Assembly (NCBI GenBank): GCA_003489345.1 | Contig: DNIT01000144.1 | Coordinates: forward strand, 18,293-24,596 | Length of the DNA: 6,304 nucleotides | Direction: 5' to 3' | Origin: Pelotomaculum sp. | Lineage (GTDB): Bacteria > Bacillota > Desulfotomaculia > Desulfotomaculales > Pelotomaculaceae | Shown here: positions 1 to 6,041 of the stretch, piece by piece | How positions within the stretch are numbered: the first letter of the stretch is position 1 | Layout: every line of letters starts with the position of its first letter | Position numbers and translations under genes: made by a program | The notes under the pieces: model-generated | Told to the model about the DNA's origin: nothing | Seen by the model: only the letters and a program-made list of their open reading frames with translations | Database searches by the model: none

Positions 1-1334
1 CCAACCGTGGTGAAATAGCCCTCCGCATTCTCCGGGCCTGTCACGAGATGAATATAAGCACGGTCGCGGTTTTTTCGGAGGCTGATCGGGAAAGCCTGCA
101 TGTTTTACGAGCTGACGAATCATACTGCATTGGACCGGCTGCTTCTGCCAAAAGTTATTTAAATGTAACCAACATCATCAGCGCTGCGCTGGTTTCCGGA
201 GCCGACGCGATTCACCCGGGATACGGTTTTTTATCGGAAAACCCTGATTTTGCAGAGGCATGCGCCAGTTGCGGGATTCATTTTATTGGTCCCTCGTCCG
301 GGGCTATCCAGCAGCTTGGTTCCAAGGCGCTGGCCAGGGATACCATGGTTAAGGCAGGTGTTCCGGTAATTCCGGGCTCGGAGGGAGCGGTAAAAGACAG
401 CGAACAGACCTGGCGGCTGGCCGAAAGGATTGGTTACCCCGTAATCATCAAAGCCAGCGCCGGAGGCGGCGGCCGGGGGATGCGGGTGGTCCAGAGCGGT
501 GCGGAACTGGAGGAAGCCGTCAGCATGGCTAAAACGGAAGCCCTTGCCGCTTTCGGCAACGACGAGGTTTATCTGGAGAAATATGTGGAAGAGCCGCGGC
601 ATATCGAGTTTCAGATCCTGGGAGATCAGCACGGCAACCTGATCCACCTGGGCGAAAGGGACTGCTCGATCCAGAGGCGCAATCAAAAGATGATCGAGGA
701 GTCGCCTTCCGTTGCGCTTAGCCCGGAACTGCGGGAGGAAATGGGACAGATGGCTGTGCGTGCCGCCAGGGCGGTGGGGTATTACAGCGCGGGAACGGTT
801 GAATTCCTTTTGGATAAAAACTTGAATTTCTACTTTATGGAGATGAACACGCGGATTCAGGTGGAGCATCCGGTCACGGAGATGGTAAACGGGATTGATT
901 TAATAAAAGAGCAAATCCGTATTGCCGCCGGCGAGAAGCTGGGAATTGCACAGGATCAGGTTTCCATAAAAGGACACGCCATAGAATGCAGGATTAATGC
1001 CGAGGACCCGGGTAAAAATTTTATCCCCAACTCCGGCAGGATTATAAGCTACCTGACGCCCGGGGGGCCCGGCGTACGGGTTGACAGCGCAGTGTACAGC
1101 GGTTACATGATTCCCCCTTATTACGATTCGATGATTGGCAAATTGATCGTATGGGGCAGGGACAGGGATGAAGCCATCGCCAGGATGCAGCGGGCGCTTC
1201 AGGAATTCGTGATTATGGGTATCAACACCACGATCCCCTTTCATCAGAAGGTGTTCAGGAACGCTTTTTTCCGGCGCGGGGAAATCTATACCAACTTTAT
1301 TCAGCGTCGAATTTTGGGGAATGAGCGACTATAA
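1..1334 (+). CDS. accC: Biotin carboxylase, acetyl-CoA carboxylase subunit (5' end outside window)
   Basis: AccC carboxylates biotin on the BCCP protein (AccB) using ATP and bicarbonate, the first half-reaction of cytosolic acetyl-CoA carboxylase that makes malonyl-CoA for fatty acids. The open frame continues through the left edge: from base 3 it reads NRGEIALRILRAC, the standard N-terminal motif of the family. The ATG at 48 is therefore internal (residue 16 of the visible part), and only about eight residues are missing. With them the protein would be about 451 aa, against 449 in E. coli. Visible motifs, numbered from base 3, are the HPGYGFLSEN motif near residue 72, the ATP-grasp lysine and glycine loop (IIKAS then GGGGRGM, 150-160), and the catalytic EMNTRIQVEHP block (280-290), matching E. 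coli Glu288, Asn290 and Arg292. PPYYDSMIGKLI lies in the C-terminal domain. All key residues look intact. accB is expected just upstream, outside the window. Related pyruvate or propionyl-CoA carboxylase subunits share the fold, but length and gene context favour accC. Confidence 0.95.
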   Translation, partial: NRGEIALRILRACHEMNISTVAVFSEADRESLHVLRADESYCIGPAASAKSYLNVTNIISAALVSGADAIHPGYGFLSENPDFAEACASCGIHFIGPSSGAIQQLGSKALARDTMVKAGVPVIPGSEGAVKDSEQTWRLAERIGYPVIIKASAGGGGRGMRVVQSGAELEEAVSMAKTEALAAFGNDEVYLEKYVEEPRHIEFQILGDQHGNLIHLGERDCSIQRRNQKMIEESPSVALSPELREEMGQMAVRAARAVGYYSAGTVEFLLDKNLNFYFMEMNTRIQVEHPVTEMVNGIDLIKEQIRIAAGEKLGIAQDQVSIKGHAIECRINAEDPGKNFIPNSGRIISYLTPGGPGVRVDSAVYSGYMIPPYYDSMIGKLIVWGRDRDEAIARMQRALQEFVIMGINTTIPFHQKVFRNAFFRRGEIYTNFIQRRILGNERL

Positions 1335-1353
1335 AACACAAAAATCATAGTGT

Positions 1354-1382
1354 TTGCGTTAATTTACCAACTTTGCTATAAT
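1354..1382 (+). promoter_or_regulatory. Extended -10 sigma-A promoter for the asp23 family gene
   Basis: The -10 box TATAAT (1377-1382) is a perfect consensus and is preceded by TG one base upstream (1374-1375), the extended -10 motif. A weak -35 candidate TTGCGT (1354-1359) lies exactly 17 bases upstream. Transcription would start near 1389, giving a leader of about 58 bases before the ATG at 1447. It gives the Asp23-AmaP-DUF2273-nusB part of the cluster its own start, separate from the acc genes. This rests on motif matching only. Confidence 0.6.
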
Positions 1383-1446
1383 ATACGCATATGAGAGATG
1401 GATCATCATTTTTTGGGTATAGTGTATGATAGCGGAGGTGAAAAAG

Positions 1447-1845
1447 ATGAACGAGAGTGATTTTGTCAAGGAAGAGCAAACCGGACTGGGTTCAATCAGG
1501 ATTTCGGATGAGGTTGTTAAAATAATAGCCGGCCTTGCTGCCACTGAGATTAAAGGGGTGGCCGGGATGAGCGGGGGACTGGTTGGCGGTATAGCTGAAA
1601 TGCTCGGCCGCAAGAACCTTTCCAAAGGGATTAAGGTAGAGGTGGGGGAAAAAGAAGCCGCTGTCGACGTCTTCGTGATCATTGATTACGGCATTAGAAT
1701 ACCTGACGTAGCCGCTCAAATCCAGGAAAGCGTAAAGAGTGCCATTGAACGGATGACCGGCCTGGAAGTTGTCGAAGTCAATGTAAATGTTCAAGGTGTT
1801 GCCTTTACCTCCGAGGGCAGGGAAGAAGAACATAAGGTTAGATAG
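1447..1845 (+). CDS. Asp23/Gls24 family envelope stress protein (YqhY-like)
   Basis: This is a 132-aa protein of the Asp23/Gls24 family (DUF322): small proteins held at the membrane through AmaP and linked to envelope and alkaline stress. In B. subtilis the homologue YqhY sits after accBC and its loss disturbs acetyl-CoA carboxylase control; a similar role here is inference. The frame shows the family pattern: GSIRISDEVVKIIAGLAATEIKGV at about 15-38, a glycine-rich MSGGLVGGIAEMLG at 41-54, then KVEVGEKEAAVDVFVIIDYGIRIPDVA (63-89) and a C-terminal helix-strand unit (IQESVKSAIERMTGLEVVEVNVNVQGV, 92-118). No signal peptide or membrane segment is present. I place the start at 1447 because GCGGAGGTG (1432-1440) is a near-perfect ribosome site six bases upstream. 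The in-frame ATG at 1426 lies before that site and is less likely. The tail is charged (GREEEHKVR). Confidence 0.9.
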   Translation: MNESDFVKEEQTGLGSIRISDEVVKIIAGLAATEIKGVAGMSGGLVGGIAEMLGRKNLSKGIKVEVGEKEAAVDVFVIIDYGIRIPDVAAQIQESVKSAIERMTGLEVVEVNVNVQGVAFTSEGREEEHKVR

Positions 1846-1852
1846 CTTAACC

Positions 1853-1879
1853 GACCCCCTTGACAGGGGGTCAGCTTTT
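1853..1879 (+). terminator. GC hairpin between the Asp23 and AmaP genes, possible weak terminator or attenuator
   Basis: GACCCCC (1853-1859) and GGGGGTC (1866-1872) form a perfect 7-bp stem around the 6-base loop TTGACA. Only four T residues follow (1876-1879), after CAG C, so termination would be partial at best. It starts seven bases after the Asp23 stop and ends just before the AmaP ribosome site. It could equally protect the upstream mRNA end and set a lower level for the downstream membrane genes. Confidence 0.45.
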
Positions 1880-1880
1880 A

Positions 1881-1888
1881 GGGAGGTG
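1881..1888 (+). promoter_or_regulatory. Ribosome binding site that points to a TTG start for the AmaP gene
   Basis: GGGAGGTG matches the 16S rRNA tail almost perfectly. The first possible start, GTG at 1888, overlaps it and cannot be used with this site. The in-frame TTG at 1897 lies eight bases downstream, the ideal distance, and begins the protein just before the conserved FDRFLL stretch. Confidence 0.6.
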
Positions 1889-1896
1889 TGCCTGTT

Positions 1897-2430
1897 TTGG
1901 GTCCTTTCGACCGTTTCTTACTGGGGATGTACGCATTCTTCATTACGGTTGTCTTTGTACTATTTTCAGCTGTAATGTTGGGTTGGACGGCTCCCTTGTT
2001 TTTGCTGAAAGAAATATTCTATCCCGAACAACCGGGAATTTTCTGGCCTTTTATGGCTGTGGTCATACTGGCGGGCCTGAGACTGCTCTGGGTGAGCCTC
2101 TTTAGCAAGTCAAGAGGCAGGCATGTGGTCCTGACGGAGAGTTCGCTGGGACAAGTCAATGTTTCGCTGCAGGCGATAGAGAGTCTGGTGGAGAAAATAG
2201 TATCACAGTTCAGCGGGGTTAGAGAAGTTAAACCCAGCATCATGCAGGTCCCGCAGGGTATAGGTATTAAAGTCCGGGTTGCGGTAACCCCGGATGTCAA
2301 CCTCCCCCAGCTTTCCGAAGAAATTCAAAACAGAGTCAAGTCCAGGGTGATGGAAGTAACAGGGATTACCGTCAATACTATAAAAATTATGGTTGAGAAT
2401 ATTTCCGTTCACAAGCCAAGGGTTGAATAG
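1897..2430 (+). CDS. amaP: AmaP-like alkaline shock response membrane anchor protein
   Basis: This membrane protein resembles AmaP, which anchors Asp23 at the cytoplasmic membrane in staphylococci. From the TTG start it is 177 aa. It begins GPFDRFLLGMY, close to the usual AmaP opening, and has one hydrophobic segment at about 8-30 and a second at about 49-69, joined by a short loop (KEIFYPEQPG). After the second helix comes a basic stretch (SKSRGRH) and then a soluble domain (about 77-170) with a VVLTESSLGQVNVSLQAIESLVEKIV helix and alternating strands (GIKVRVAVTPDV, VNTIKIMVENI), itself Asp23-like. The basic stretch predicts that the soluble domain faces the cytoplasm. The start choice rests on the ribosome site at 1881-1888; a GTG at 1888 would add only three residues. 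The gene lies between an Asp23 gene and a DUF2273 gene, the usual trio, which strongly supports the call. Confidence 0.85.
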   Translation: MGPFDRFLLGMYAFFITVVFVLFSAVMLGWTAPLFLLKEIFYPEQPGIFWPFMAVVILAGLRLLWVSLFSKSRGRHVVLTESSLGQVNVSLQAIESLVEKIVSQFSGVREVKPSIMQVPQGIGIKVRVAVTPDVNLPQLSEEIQNRVKSRVMEVTGITVNTIKIMVENISVHKPRVE

Positions 2431-2458
2431 CGAATTCAGCCCCGGAAAGGAGCGGCAT

Positions 2459-2671
2459 ATGGAAGTATTTCAGGAAATTCTAAACAAGCATCTGGGAAAA
2501 GCGGTAGGTATTATTCTGGGCCTGCTTTACGGTTTTCTGGCAATCAAGTATGGTTTTTTTAAGGCCTTTTTTGTGTTGATTTGCGCCGCACTCGGTTATT
2601 ATATCGGCAAGCGGCTGGATGAGAAGGTTGACCTCAGGGAATTGTTCTTAAGGCTTTTCCGGGAACGATAA
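2459..2671 (+). CDS. DUF2273 family small membrane protein
   Basis: This 70-aa protein of unknown function is nearly all membrane: two hydrophobic helices at about 14-29 (KAVGIILGLLYGFLAI) and 32-49 (GFFKAFFVLICAALGYYI), followed by a charged C-terminal helix (KRLDEKVDLRELFLRLFRER). This layout and the repeated Gly-Tyr-Gly turn match DUF2273 proteins, which sit beside Asp23 and AmaP genes in many Firmicutes. A partner role in the same membrane complex is inferred from that linkage. The ATG at 2459 has an AAAGGAG ribosome site six bases upstream (2446-2452). An upstream in-frame ATG at 2393 lies inside the AmaP gene and is unlikely. The gene starts 28 bases after AmaP stops, so the two are probably co-transcribed. 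Confidence 0.85.
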   Translation: MEVFQEILNKHLGKAVGIILGLLYGFLAIKYGFFKAFFVLICAALGYYIGKRLDEKVDLRELFLRLFRER

Positions 2672-2720
2672 CGGTATTGTTACATACAGTTGCTCTATAA
2701 CGAGGGGGATACGTAACAGT

Positions 2721-3140
2721 ATGGGCAGGAGAAAGGCCAGAGAAAGGGCGCTGCAAATCCTGTTTCAGGTAGATATGGGCGGCAACGATCCAAAGGAAGC
2801 CATGAAAAATATGGATGAAAGCTTTGGACCTGTATACAATAACGTAGAATTTGTCGAAAAGATTGTAATGGGAACCCTCGCGAATTTAGCGTTTATTGAT
2901 AAAAACATTTCGAATATCAGTCAGGACTGGAATATAGAAAGAATGGCCAGCGTGGACAGAAATATTATCAGGCTGGCTTTTTACGAAATATTTTTCTGCA
3001 GTGATATACCGAACAATGTGTCCGTCAACGAGGCTGTAGAACTGGGCAAAGCGTACGGCGGGGAAGACTCTGCGCGCTTTATTAACGGTATTCTCGGCAA
3101 GGTGCTGGCGAATCCGGAAGATTATAAATCTGAATTATGA
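2721..3140 (+). CDS. nusB: Transcription antitermination factor NusB
   Basis: NusB binds boxA RNA together with S10 (NusE) and keeps RNA polymerase processive on rRNA operons. The 139-aa product is of normal length and fully helical in character. The arginine-rich N-terminus GRRKARERALQILFQVD (2-18) is the family's RNA-binding opening. Further conserved parts are FVEKIVMGT, IDKNISNISQDWNIERMASVDRNIIRLAFYEI (about 58-90) and the C-terminal NVSVNEAVELGKAYGGEDSARFINGILGKV, which is nearly diagnostic. The start is ATG 2721, with GAGGGGG (2702-2708) upstream at a slightly long 12-base distance. It follows the DUF2273 gene by 49 bases and is probably in the same transcript. Its stop codon is followed by a long non-coding stretch instead of folD or an immediate xseA. 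Confidence 0.96.
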   Translation: MGRRKARERALQILFQVDMGGNDPKEAMKNMDESFGPVYNNVEFVEKIVMGTLANLAFIDKNISNISQDWNIERMASVDRNIIRLAFYEIFFCSDIPNNVSVNEAVELGKAYGGEDSARFINGILGKVLANPEDYKSEL

Positions 3141-3188
3141 GACACGACGGCGATGATTGGCAGCCTGGCTCTGCAACACACCAGCGAT

Positions 3189-3227
3189 GCCGGGACTTCC
3201 ACCTTGTTTTTTGCAAGTCGGACCGGC
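3189..3227 (+). other. Bulged 10-bp stem-loop
   Basis: GCCGGGACTT (3189-3198) pairs with AAGTC (3215-3219) and CCGGC (3223-3227), leaving a three-base bulge GGA (3220-3222). The 16-base loop contains a run of six T. It is the first and longest helix of the nusB-xseA gap. With the T run in the loop it is not a standard terminator in this direction. Confidence 0.45.
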
Positions 3228-3286
3228 GCGATACAGGAACAGTACGCAACCGTGCCGCCAACGCGCGCGGCAGAGAACGAAAATTC

Positions 3287-3321
3287 AGCGATGCAGGCGT
3301 GAAATCGCACCTGCATCGGCT
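3287..3321 (+). other. 9-bp perfect stem-loop with GAAA-containing loop
   Basis: CGATGCAGG (3289-3297) pairs perfectly with CCTGCATCG (3310-3318). AGC (3287-3289) and GCT (3319-3321) can extend the base of the stem. Within the loop, CG/CG can close a TGAAAT cap and leave a two-base CA bulge (3308-3309). No T run follows, so it is not an intrinsic terminator. Confidence 0.5.
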
Positions 3322-3432
3322 GGTATTTTCATGATACGCGGCACCGCGATAGCGGTATGGGCAACTGGCCTGAAAATTAAATTTCATCTTCTGCTGGTGC
3401 TGTATGAACGGCGTGGTTGTCTAGTGTAACTT

Positions 3433-3453
3433 TGGTGCGAATGATTCGCACCA
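3433..3453. repeat. 21-bp near-perfect palindrome, 9-bp arms
   Basis: TGGTGCGAA (3433-3441) and TTCGCACCA (3445-3453) are exact reverse complements around the three bases TGA. As RNA it would be a tight hairpin. As DNA it has the form of a dimeric repressor site, upstream of xseA by 129 bases. I recognise no named operator in it, and no T run follows. Confidence 0.5.
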
Positions 3454-3524
3454 TGTGGCCCATCCGCAATGTTTAAGGTAGGGGCATCTGTGCAGGACGA
3501 TTACTATACACACTAAGACAGAAC

Positions 3525-3557
3525 AGCACCCTTCCAGCCCGGGGTGCTATTGTATTT
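3525..3557 (+). terminator. Stem-loop with T-rich tail just upstream of xseA, possible terminator
   Basis: AGCACCC (3525-3531) pairs with GGGTGCT (3542-3548); a T-G pair extends it by one. The loop is about nine bases, and the tail ATTGTATTT (3549-3557) is U-rich but broken. It sits 25 bases before the xseA start and just ahead of its ribosome site. It may end transcripts of the non-coding gap, or act as an attenuator for xseA. Confidence 0.4.
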
Positions 3558-3582
3558 AGTCCTTTTCGGGGAGAGATCTGTA

Positions 3583-4788
3583 ATGAGGATTTTAACGGTT
3601 CACGAGTTGACCAAACATATCAAAACACTTGTAGAAAAAGATCACCTGCTGGTAAACGTATGGGTCAAGGGGGAAATATCAAACTTTAAAGCCCATTCCT
3701 CAGGCCATTTGTATTTTACCCTGAAGGACGATCTCAGTTGTGTAAAAGTTGTAATGTTCCGTTCCAAAAGCAGGCTGGTCCCCTTTCAACCGAAAAACGG
3801 CATGGCGGTAACAGTGAGGGGTTACGTTTCTGTATTTGAACGGGACGGTACCTACCAGCTTTATGCCGAAGGACTTGAGCCGGACGGCACGGGGGCTCTT
3901 TACCTGGCATTTGAGCAGCTGAAAAAAAAGCTGGAGCAGGAGGGGCTTTTTGACCGGCGGCATAAGAAATCACTGCCCCTGCTGCCGCGCCGCATCGGCA
4001 TCGTTACTTCACCCACCGGAGCGGCAATCAGGGATATGCTGCAAATTATCGGCCGCCGCTGGCCAGGCCGTGAAATTATGCTGGTGCCGGTTCCGGTCCA
4101 GGGCGAAGCAGCGCCACAGGCTGTGGCCGGAGGGATTAAGCTTCTGAATCAGGTTGGCGGGGTAGACCTGATTATAACCGGCCGGGGCGGAGGCTCGCTG
4201 GAGGAGCTTTGGACTTTCAACACCGAGATGGTAGCCCGCAGCATTTTTCACTCCAAGATTCCTGTCATATCCGCGGTAGGACACGAAACAGATACCACCA
4301 TCGCTGATCTGGTAGCTGATGTCAGGGCTGCCACGCCTTCTAATGCGGCTGAAATAGCTGTTCCGGACAGGAAGGATATGGCCCGCTACATCCGTACTTT
4401 GAAGACCCGGCTGACGCGGGCGGTTGACGAAAAGCTGGCGGTATCCAGACGCCGCATGGAGGCCTGCCTGCTCAGCCGAGTATTTATCAGTCCGCTGAAT
4501 ACCATCTGCAGCGCGGGTCAACAGTCGCTGGATCAGTTGGAGAGCCGCTTGCGCCAGGCAATCTATGGAACACTGGAGCGAGCCGGCAGCCATTTCGCGG
4601 TGCTGGCCGGCCGGTTGAACACGTTAAGCCCGCTGGCCACGCTGTCCAGGGGATACTGTATATGCGCAACCCCGGACAGGAACCGTGTTATCAGCGACGC
4701 CGCTTCCGTAGAAATAGGGCAACAACTGTCATTGCTGCTGCATCAAGGCGAACTGGAAATTGTTGTGGCGAAAAAGAGTGTGACATAA
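3583..4788 (+). CDS. xseA: Exodeoxyribonuclease VII large subunit
   Basis: XseA is the catalytic subunit of exonuclease VII, which degrades single-stranded DNA from both ends into short oligonucleotides in repair and in clearing DNA damage intermediates; it works with several XseB subunits. The protein is 401 aa from ATG 3583, which has GGGGAG (3568-3573) nine bases upstream. An in-frame ATG at 3544 lies inside the upstream stem-loop and is rejected. An N-terminal OB-fold covers about 1-100 (VWVKGEISNFKAHSSGHLYFTLKD at 27-49). The catalytic core has IVTSPTGAAIRDM (140-152), ITGRGGGSLEELWTFN (198-213) and PVISAVGHETDTTIADLVADVRAATPSNAAE (227-257). This includes the His234/Asp237 pair and Asp151, which I align by motif to the catalytic residues of E. 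coli XseA. A long helical region follows, then the conserved tail LSPLATLSRGY (348-358). Nothing is missing. Confidence 0.97.
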   Translation: MRILTVHELTKHIKTLVEKDHLLVNVWVKGEISNFKAHSSGHLYFTLKDDLSCVKVVMFRSKSRLVPFQPKNGMAVTVRGYVSVFERDGTYQLYAEGLEPDGTGALYLAFEQLKKKLEQEGLFDRRHKKSLPLLPRRIGIVTSPTGAAIRDMLQIIGRRWPGREIMLVPVPVQGEAAPQAVAGGIKLLNQVGGVDLIITGRGGGSLEELWTFNTEMVARSIFHSKIPVISAVGHETDTTIADLVADVRAATPSNAAEIAVPDRKDMARYIRTLKTRLTRAVDEKLAVSRRRMEACLLSRVFISPLNTICSAGQQSLDQLESRLRQAIYGTLERAGSHFAVLAGRLNTLSPLATLSRGYCICATPDRNRVISDAASVEIGQQLSLLLHQGELEIVVAKKSVT

Positions 4789-4865
4789 ATATATAATGCT
4801 AACAGATTTCATTCATAAAAACTCTATAATTTAATGTATCCATGGGATTGGGAGGGATACCTGCT

Positions 4866-5129
4866 ATGTCTTTAGAAGAAAAAGAGATTAATTTTGAGCA
4901 GGCGCTGGCGCGTTTGGAAGAAGTGGTAAAGGAATTGGAGGACGGGCGCCTGCCGCTGGAAAAATCGTTGGAATTGTTTGAAGAAGGCATCAGGCTTTCC
5001 AGAATATGTGAAGGTGGACTGGCTGCTGCCGAGCAGCGCATTACCGTTCTGACCGTGGATGAAAAAGGCGGTATTGTCCAAAAGCAGCTGGATTCTTTCC
5101 CTTCCCCGGGAGGTGCCCGAAATGATTGA
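4866..5129 (+). CDS. xseB: Exodeoxyribonuclease VII small subunit
   Basis: XseB is the small helical subunit that binds the C-terminal helices of XseA and is needed for exonuclease VII activity. The 87-aa product shows the family core NFEQALARLEEVVKELEDGRLPLEKSLELFEEGIRLSRICE (9-49), two amphipathic helices joined by the conserved D-G-x-L-P-L-E turn. It is slightly longer than usual because of a C-terminal tail (QKQLDSFPSPGGARND) that also carries the ispA ribosome site. I choose ATG 4866, with GGGAGGG (4850-4856) nine bases upstream, over the in-frame ATG at 4842, which lies ahead of that site. The gap from xseA is 77 A/T-rich bases, and the 3' end overlaps ispA by eight bases, which suggests translational coupling. 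Confidence 0.95.
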   Translation: MSLEEKEINFEQALARLEEVVKELEDGRLPLEKSLELFEEGIRLSRICEGGLAAAEQRITVLTVDEKGGIVQKQLDSFPSPGGARND

Positions 5130-6003
5130 TTTTAGAGAGGAATTAAGAAAAAGAGCCGCTTTGGTTGAAGAGTCACTTGATATTTTACTGCCCGGAGCCG
5201 ATGCTTACCCGCCCCTGATTCACCAGGCCATGCGGTATAGCGTTATGGGAGGAGGAAAGCGGCTAAGGCCTGTCCTGGTTATGGCCGGAGCGGAAGCTGT
5301 TGGAGGTAAAGCCGATGATGTCCTGACTGCCGCCTGCGCTTTTGAACTGATCCATACCTACTCACTGGTGCACGACGACCTCCCTGCCATGGACAATGAC
5401 GACTATCGCCGCGGTAAATTAACCAGCCACAAGGTCTATGGTGAAGCAGCCGCAGTTTTAACCGGAGACGCCCTCCTGACCCTGGCCTTCCAGCTCCTGA
5501 CGGAAAGCAAAGGAGCCCCGGAGAACGTCCTGCGGGTAATCCAGGAAGCGACGGTCGGGGCCGGTACTTTCGGGCTGATCGGGGGGCAGGTGGTCGATAC
5601 ATTGTCTGAAGGTGTCGCACTAGATGAAAACACCCTTGAATACATTCACCGTCATAAGACCGGGGCGCTTTACAAGATATCGGTAAGGGCGGGCGCTATT
5701 CTGGCCGGGGCGCGGGACGATCAACTGGCGGCTTTAACCGGATACGCCGAGCATCTTGGCCTGGCCTTTCAGATCAAGGATGACATCCTTGATATTGAGG
5801 GAGAGCAACAGAAAATCGGCAAACCGGTGGGCAGTGATACCAAAAACAACAAAGCAACCTATCCTGCGCTCTTCGGCTTGCATAAGTCGCGCGCCAAAGC
5901 CCGCCAGGCGGCCGAACAGGCGCTGGCGGCGCTGCAGTCCTTTGGCGCCGAAGCTGACTTTTTGAGATCAATGGTTAATTTTGTGATTGAACGGGATTTC
6001 TAG
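5122..6003 (+). CDS. ispA: Farnesyl diphosphate synthase (geranyltranstransferase)
   Basis: IspA condenses isopentenyl diphosphate with dimethylallyl and geranyl diphosphate to make C15 farnesyl diphosphate, the precursor of undecaprenyl lipid carrier and quinones. The protein is 293 aa (E. coli IspA 299). Motifs: GGGKRLRPVL (43-52) for substrate binding, the first aspartate-rich motif DDLPAMD (85-91) followed by NDDYRRG, GGQVVD (154-159), KTG (179-181), and the second aspartate-rich motif DDILD (220-224) with GKPVGSDTKNNKATYP after it. The two-residue insertion in the first motif, with Tyr80 five residues before it, is the bacterial type II farnesyl synthase pattern, which argues against a geranylgeranyl synthase. 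The ATG at 5122 has GGGAGGTG (5108-5115) upstream; an in-frame ATG at 5059 lies deep inside xseB and is rejected. dxs, the usual next gene, does not follow within the window. Confidence 0.95.
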   Translation: MIDFREELRKRAALVEESLDILLPGADAYPPLIHQAMRYSVMGGGKRLRPVLVMAGAEAVGGKADDVLTAACAFELIHTYSLVHDDLPAMDNDDYRRGKLTSHKVYGEAAAVLTGDALLTLAFQLLTESKGAPENVLRVIQEATVGAGTFGLIGGQVVDTLSEGVALDENTLEYIHRHKTGALYKISVRAGAILAGARDDQLAALTGYAEHLGLAFQIKDDILDIEGEQQKIGKPVGSDTKNNKATYPALFGLHKSRAKARQAAEQALAALQSFGAEADFLRSMVNFVIERDF

Positions 6004-6041
6004 ACTTTAAAGAAGAGCGGGAGATTGTTGGGGAATCAGTT

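Larger units (their letters stand above)
3141..3582 (+). other. Hairpin-rich non-coding gap between nusB and xseA
   Basis: These 440 bases carry no convincing gene. The open frames present, such as 3137-3334 (+), 3157-3429 (+) and 3082-3387 (-), give arginine-, cysteine- and proline-rich products without family features. Instead the stretch holds a string of stem-loops: 3189-3227, 3253-3272, 3289-3318, 3343-3356, 3433-3453 and 3525-3548. The nine-base word CAGCGATGC occurs twice, at 3182-3190 and 3286-3294. In B. subtilis this site holds folD. The stretch could be a structured RNA, an untranslated leader for xseA, or the remains of a small mobile element; I cannot choose among them. Confidence 0.5.

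Noticed and set aside
48..1334. accC starting at the ATG at 48.
   Set aside because: The frame is open to the left edge and encodes the conserved NRGEIALRILRAC motif before this ATG, so the true start is outside the window.
1334..1355. AAACAC/GTGTTT inverted repeat after accC as a terminator.
   Set aside because: Six mostly A-T pairs with a ten-base loop and no T run; it would be too weak and partly overlaps the -35 region of the next promoter.
1860..1865. TTGACA in the hairpin loop after the Asp23 gene as a -35 box.
   Set aside because: No -10-like sequence 16-18 bases downstream; that position holds the ribosome site.
2677..2701. TTGTTA and TATAAC upstream of nusB as a promoter.
   Set aside because: Spacer only 13 bases; nusB is closely spaced after the DUF2273 gene and is more simply read through.
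3286..3322. Resemblance of the 3287-3321 stem-loop to group II intron domain V (AGC at the base, GAAA cap, 35 nt, two-base bulge).
   Set aside because: The inner helix has U-U and G-A mismatches when the GAAA is used as the cap, no domain VI or intron 3' end follows, and there is no reverse transcriptase gene. Probably coincidence or too decayed to claim.
3137..3334. Open frame of 65 codons whose ATG overlaps the nusB stop (ATGA), suggesting a coupled small gene.
   Set aside because: No ribosome site of quality, composition rich in Arg, His and Asp without any family pattern, and the frame runs across several stable hairpins.
3082..3387. Reverse-strand open frame of 101 codons across the nusB end and the gap.
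   Set aside because: Cys/Arg/Ser-rich, no start signal, overlaps nusB codons; typical of a chance frame.
4780..4830. Two TATAAT words (4792-4797 and 4825-4830) and a GTGACA (4780-4785) upstream of xseB, as a promoter.
   Set aside because: Spacings between the -35-like and -10-like boxes are 6 and 39 bases, and no other -35 stands at 16-18 bases. A/T-rich spacing alone explains the words.
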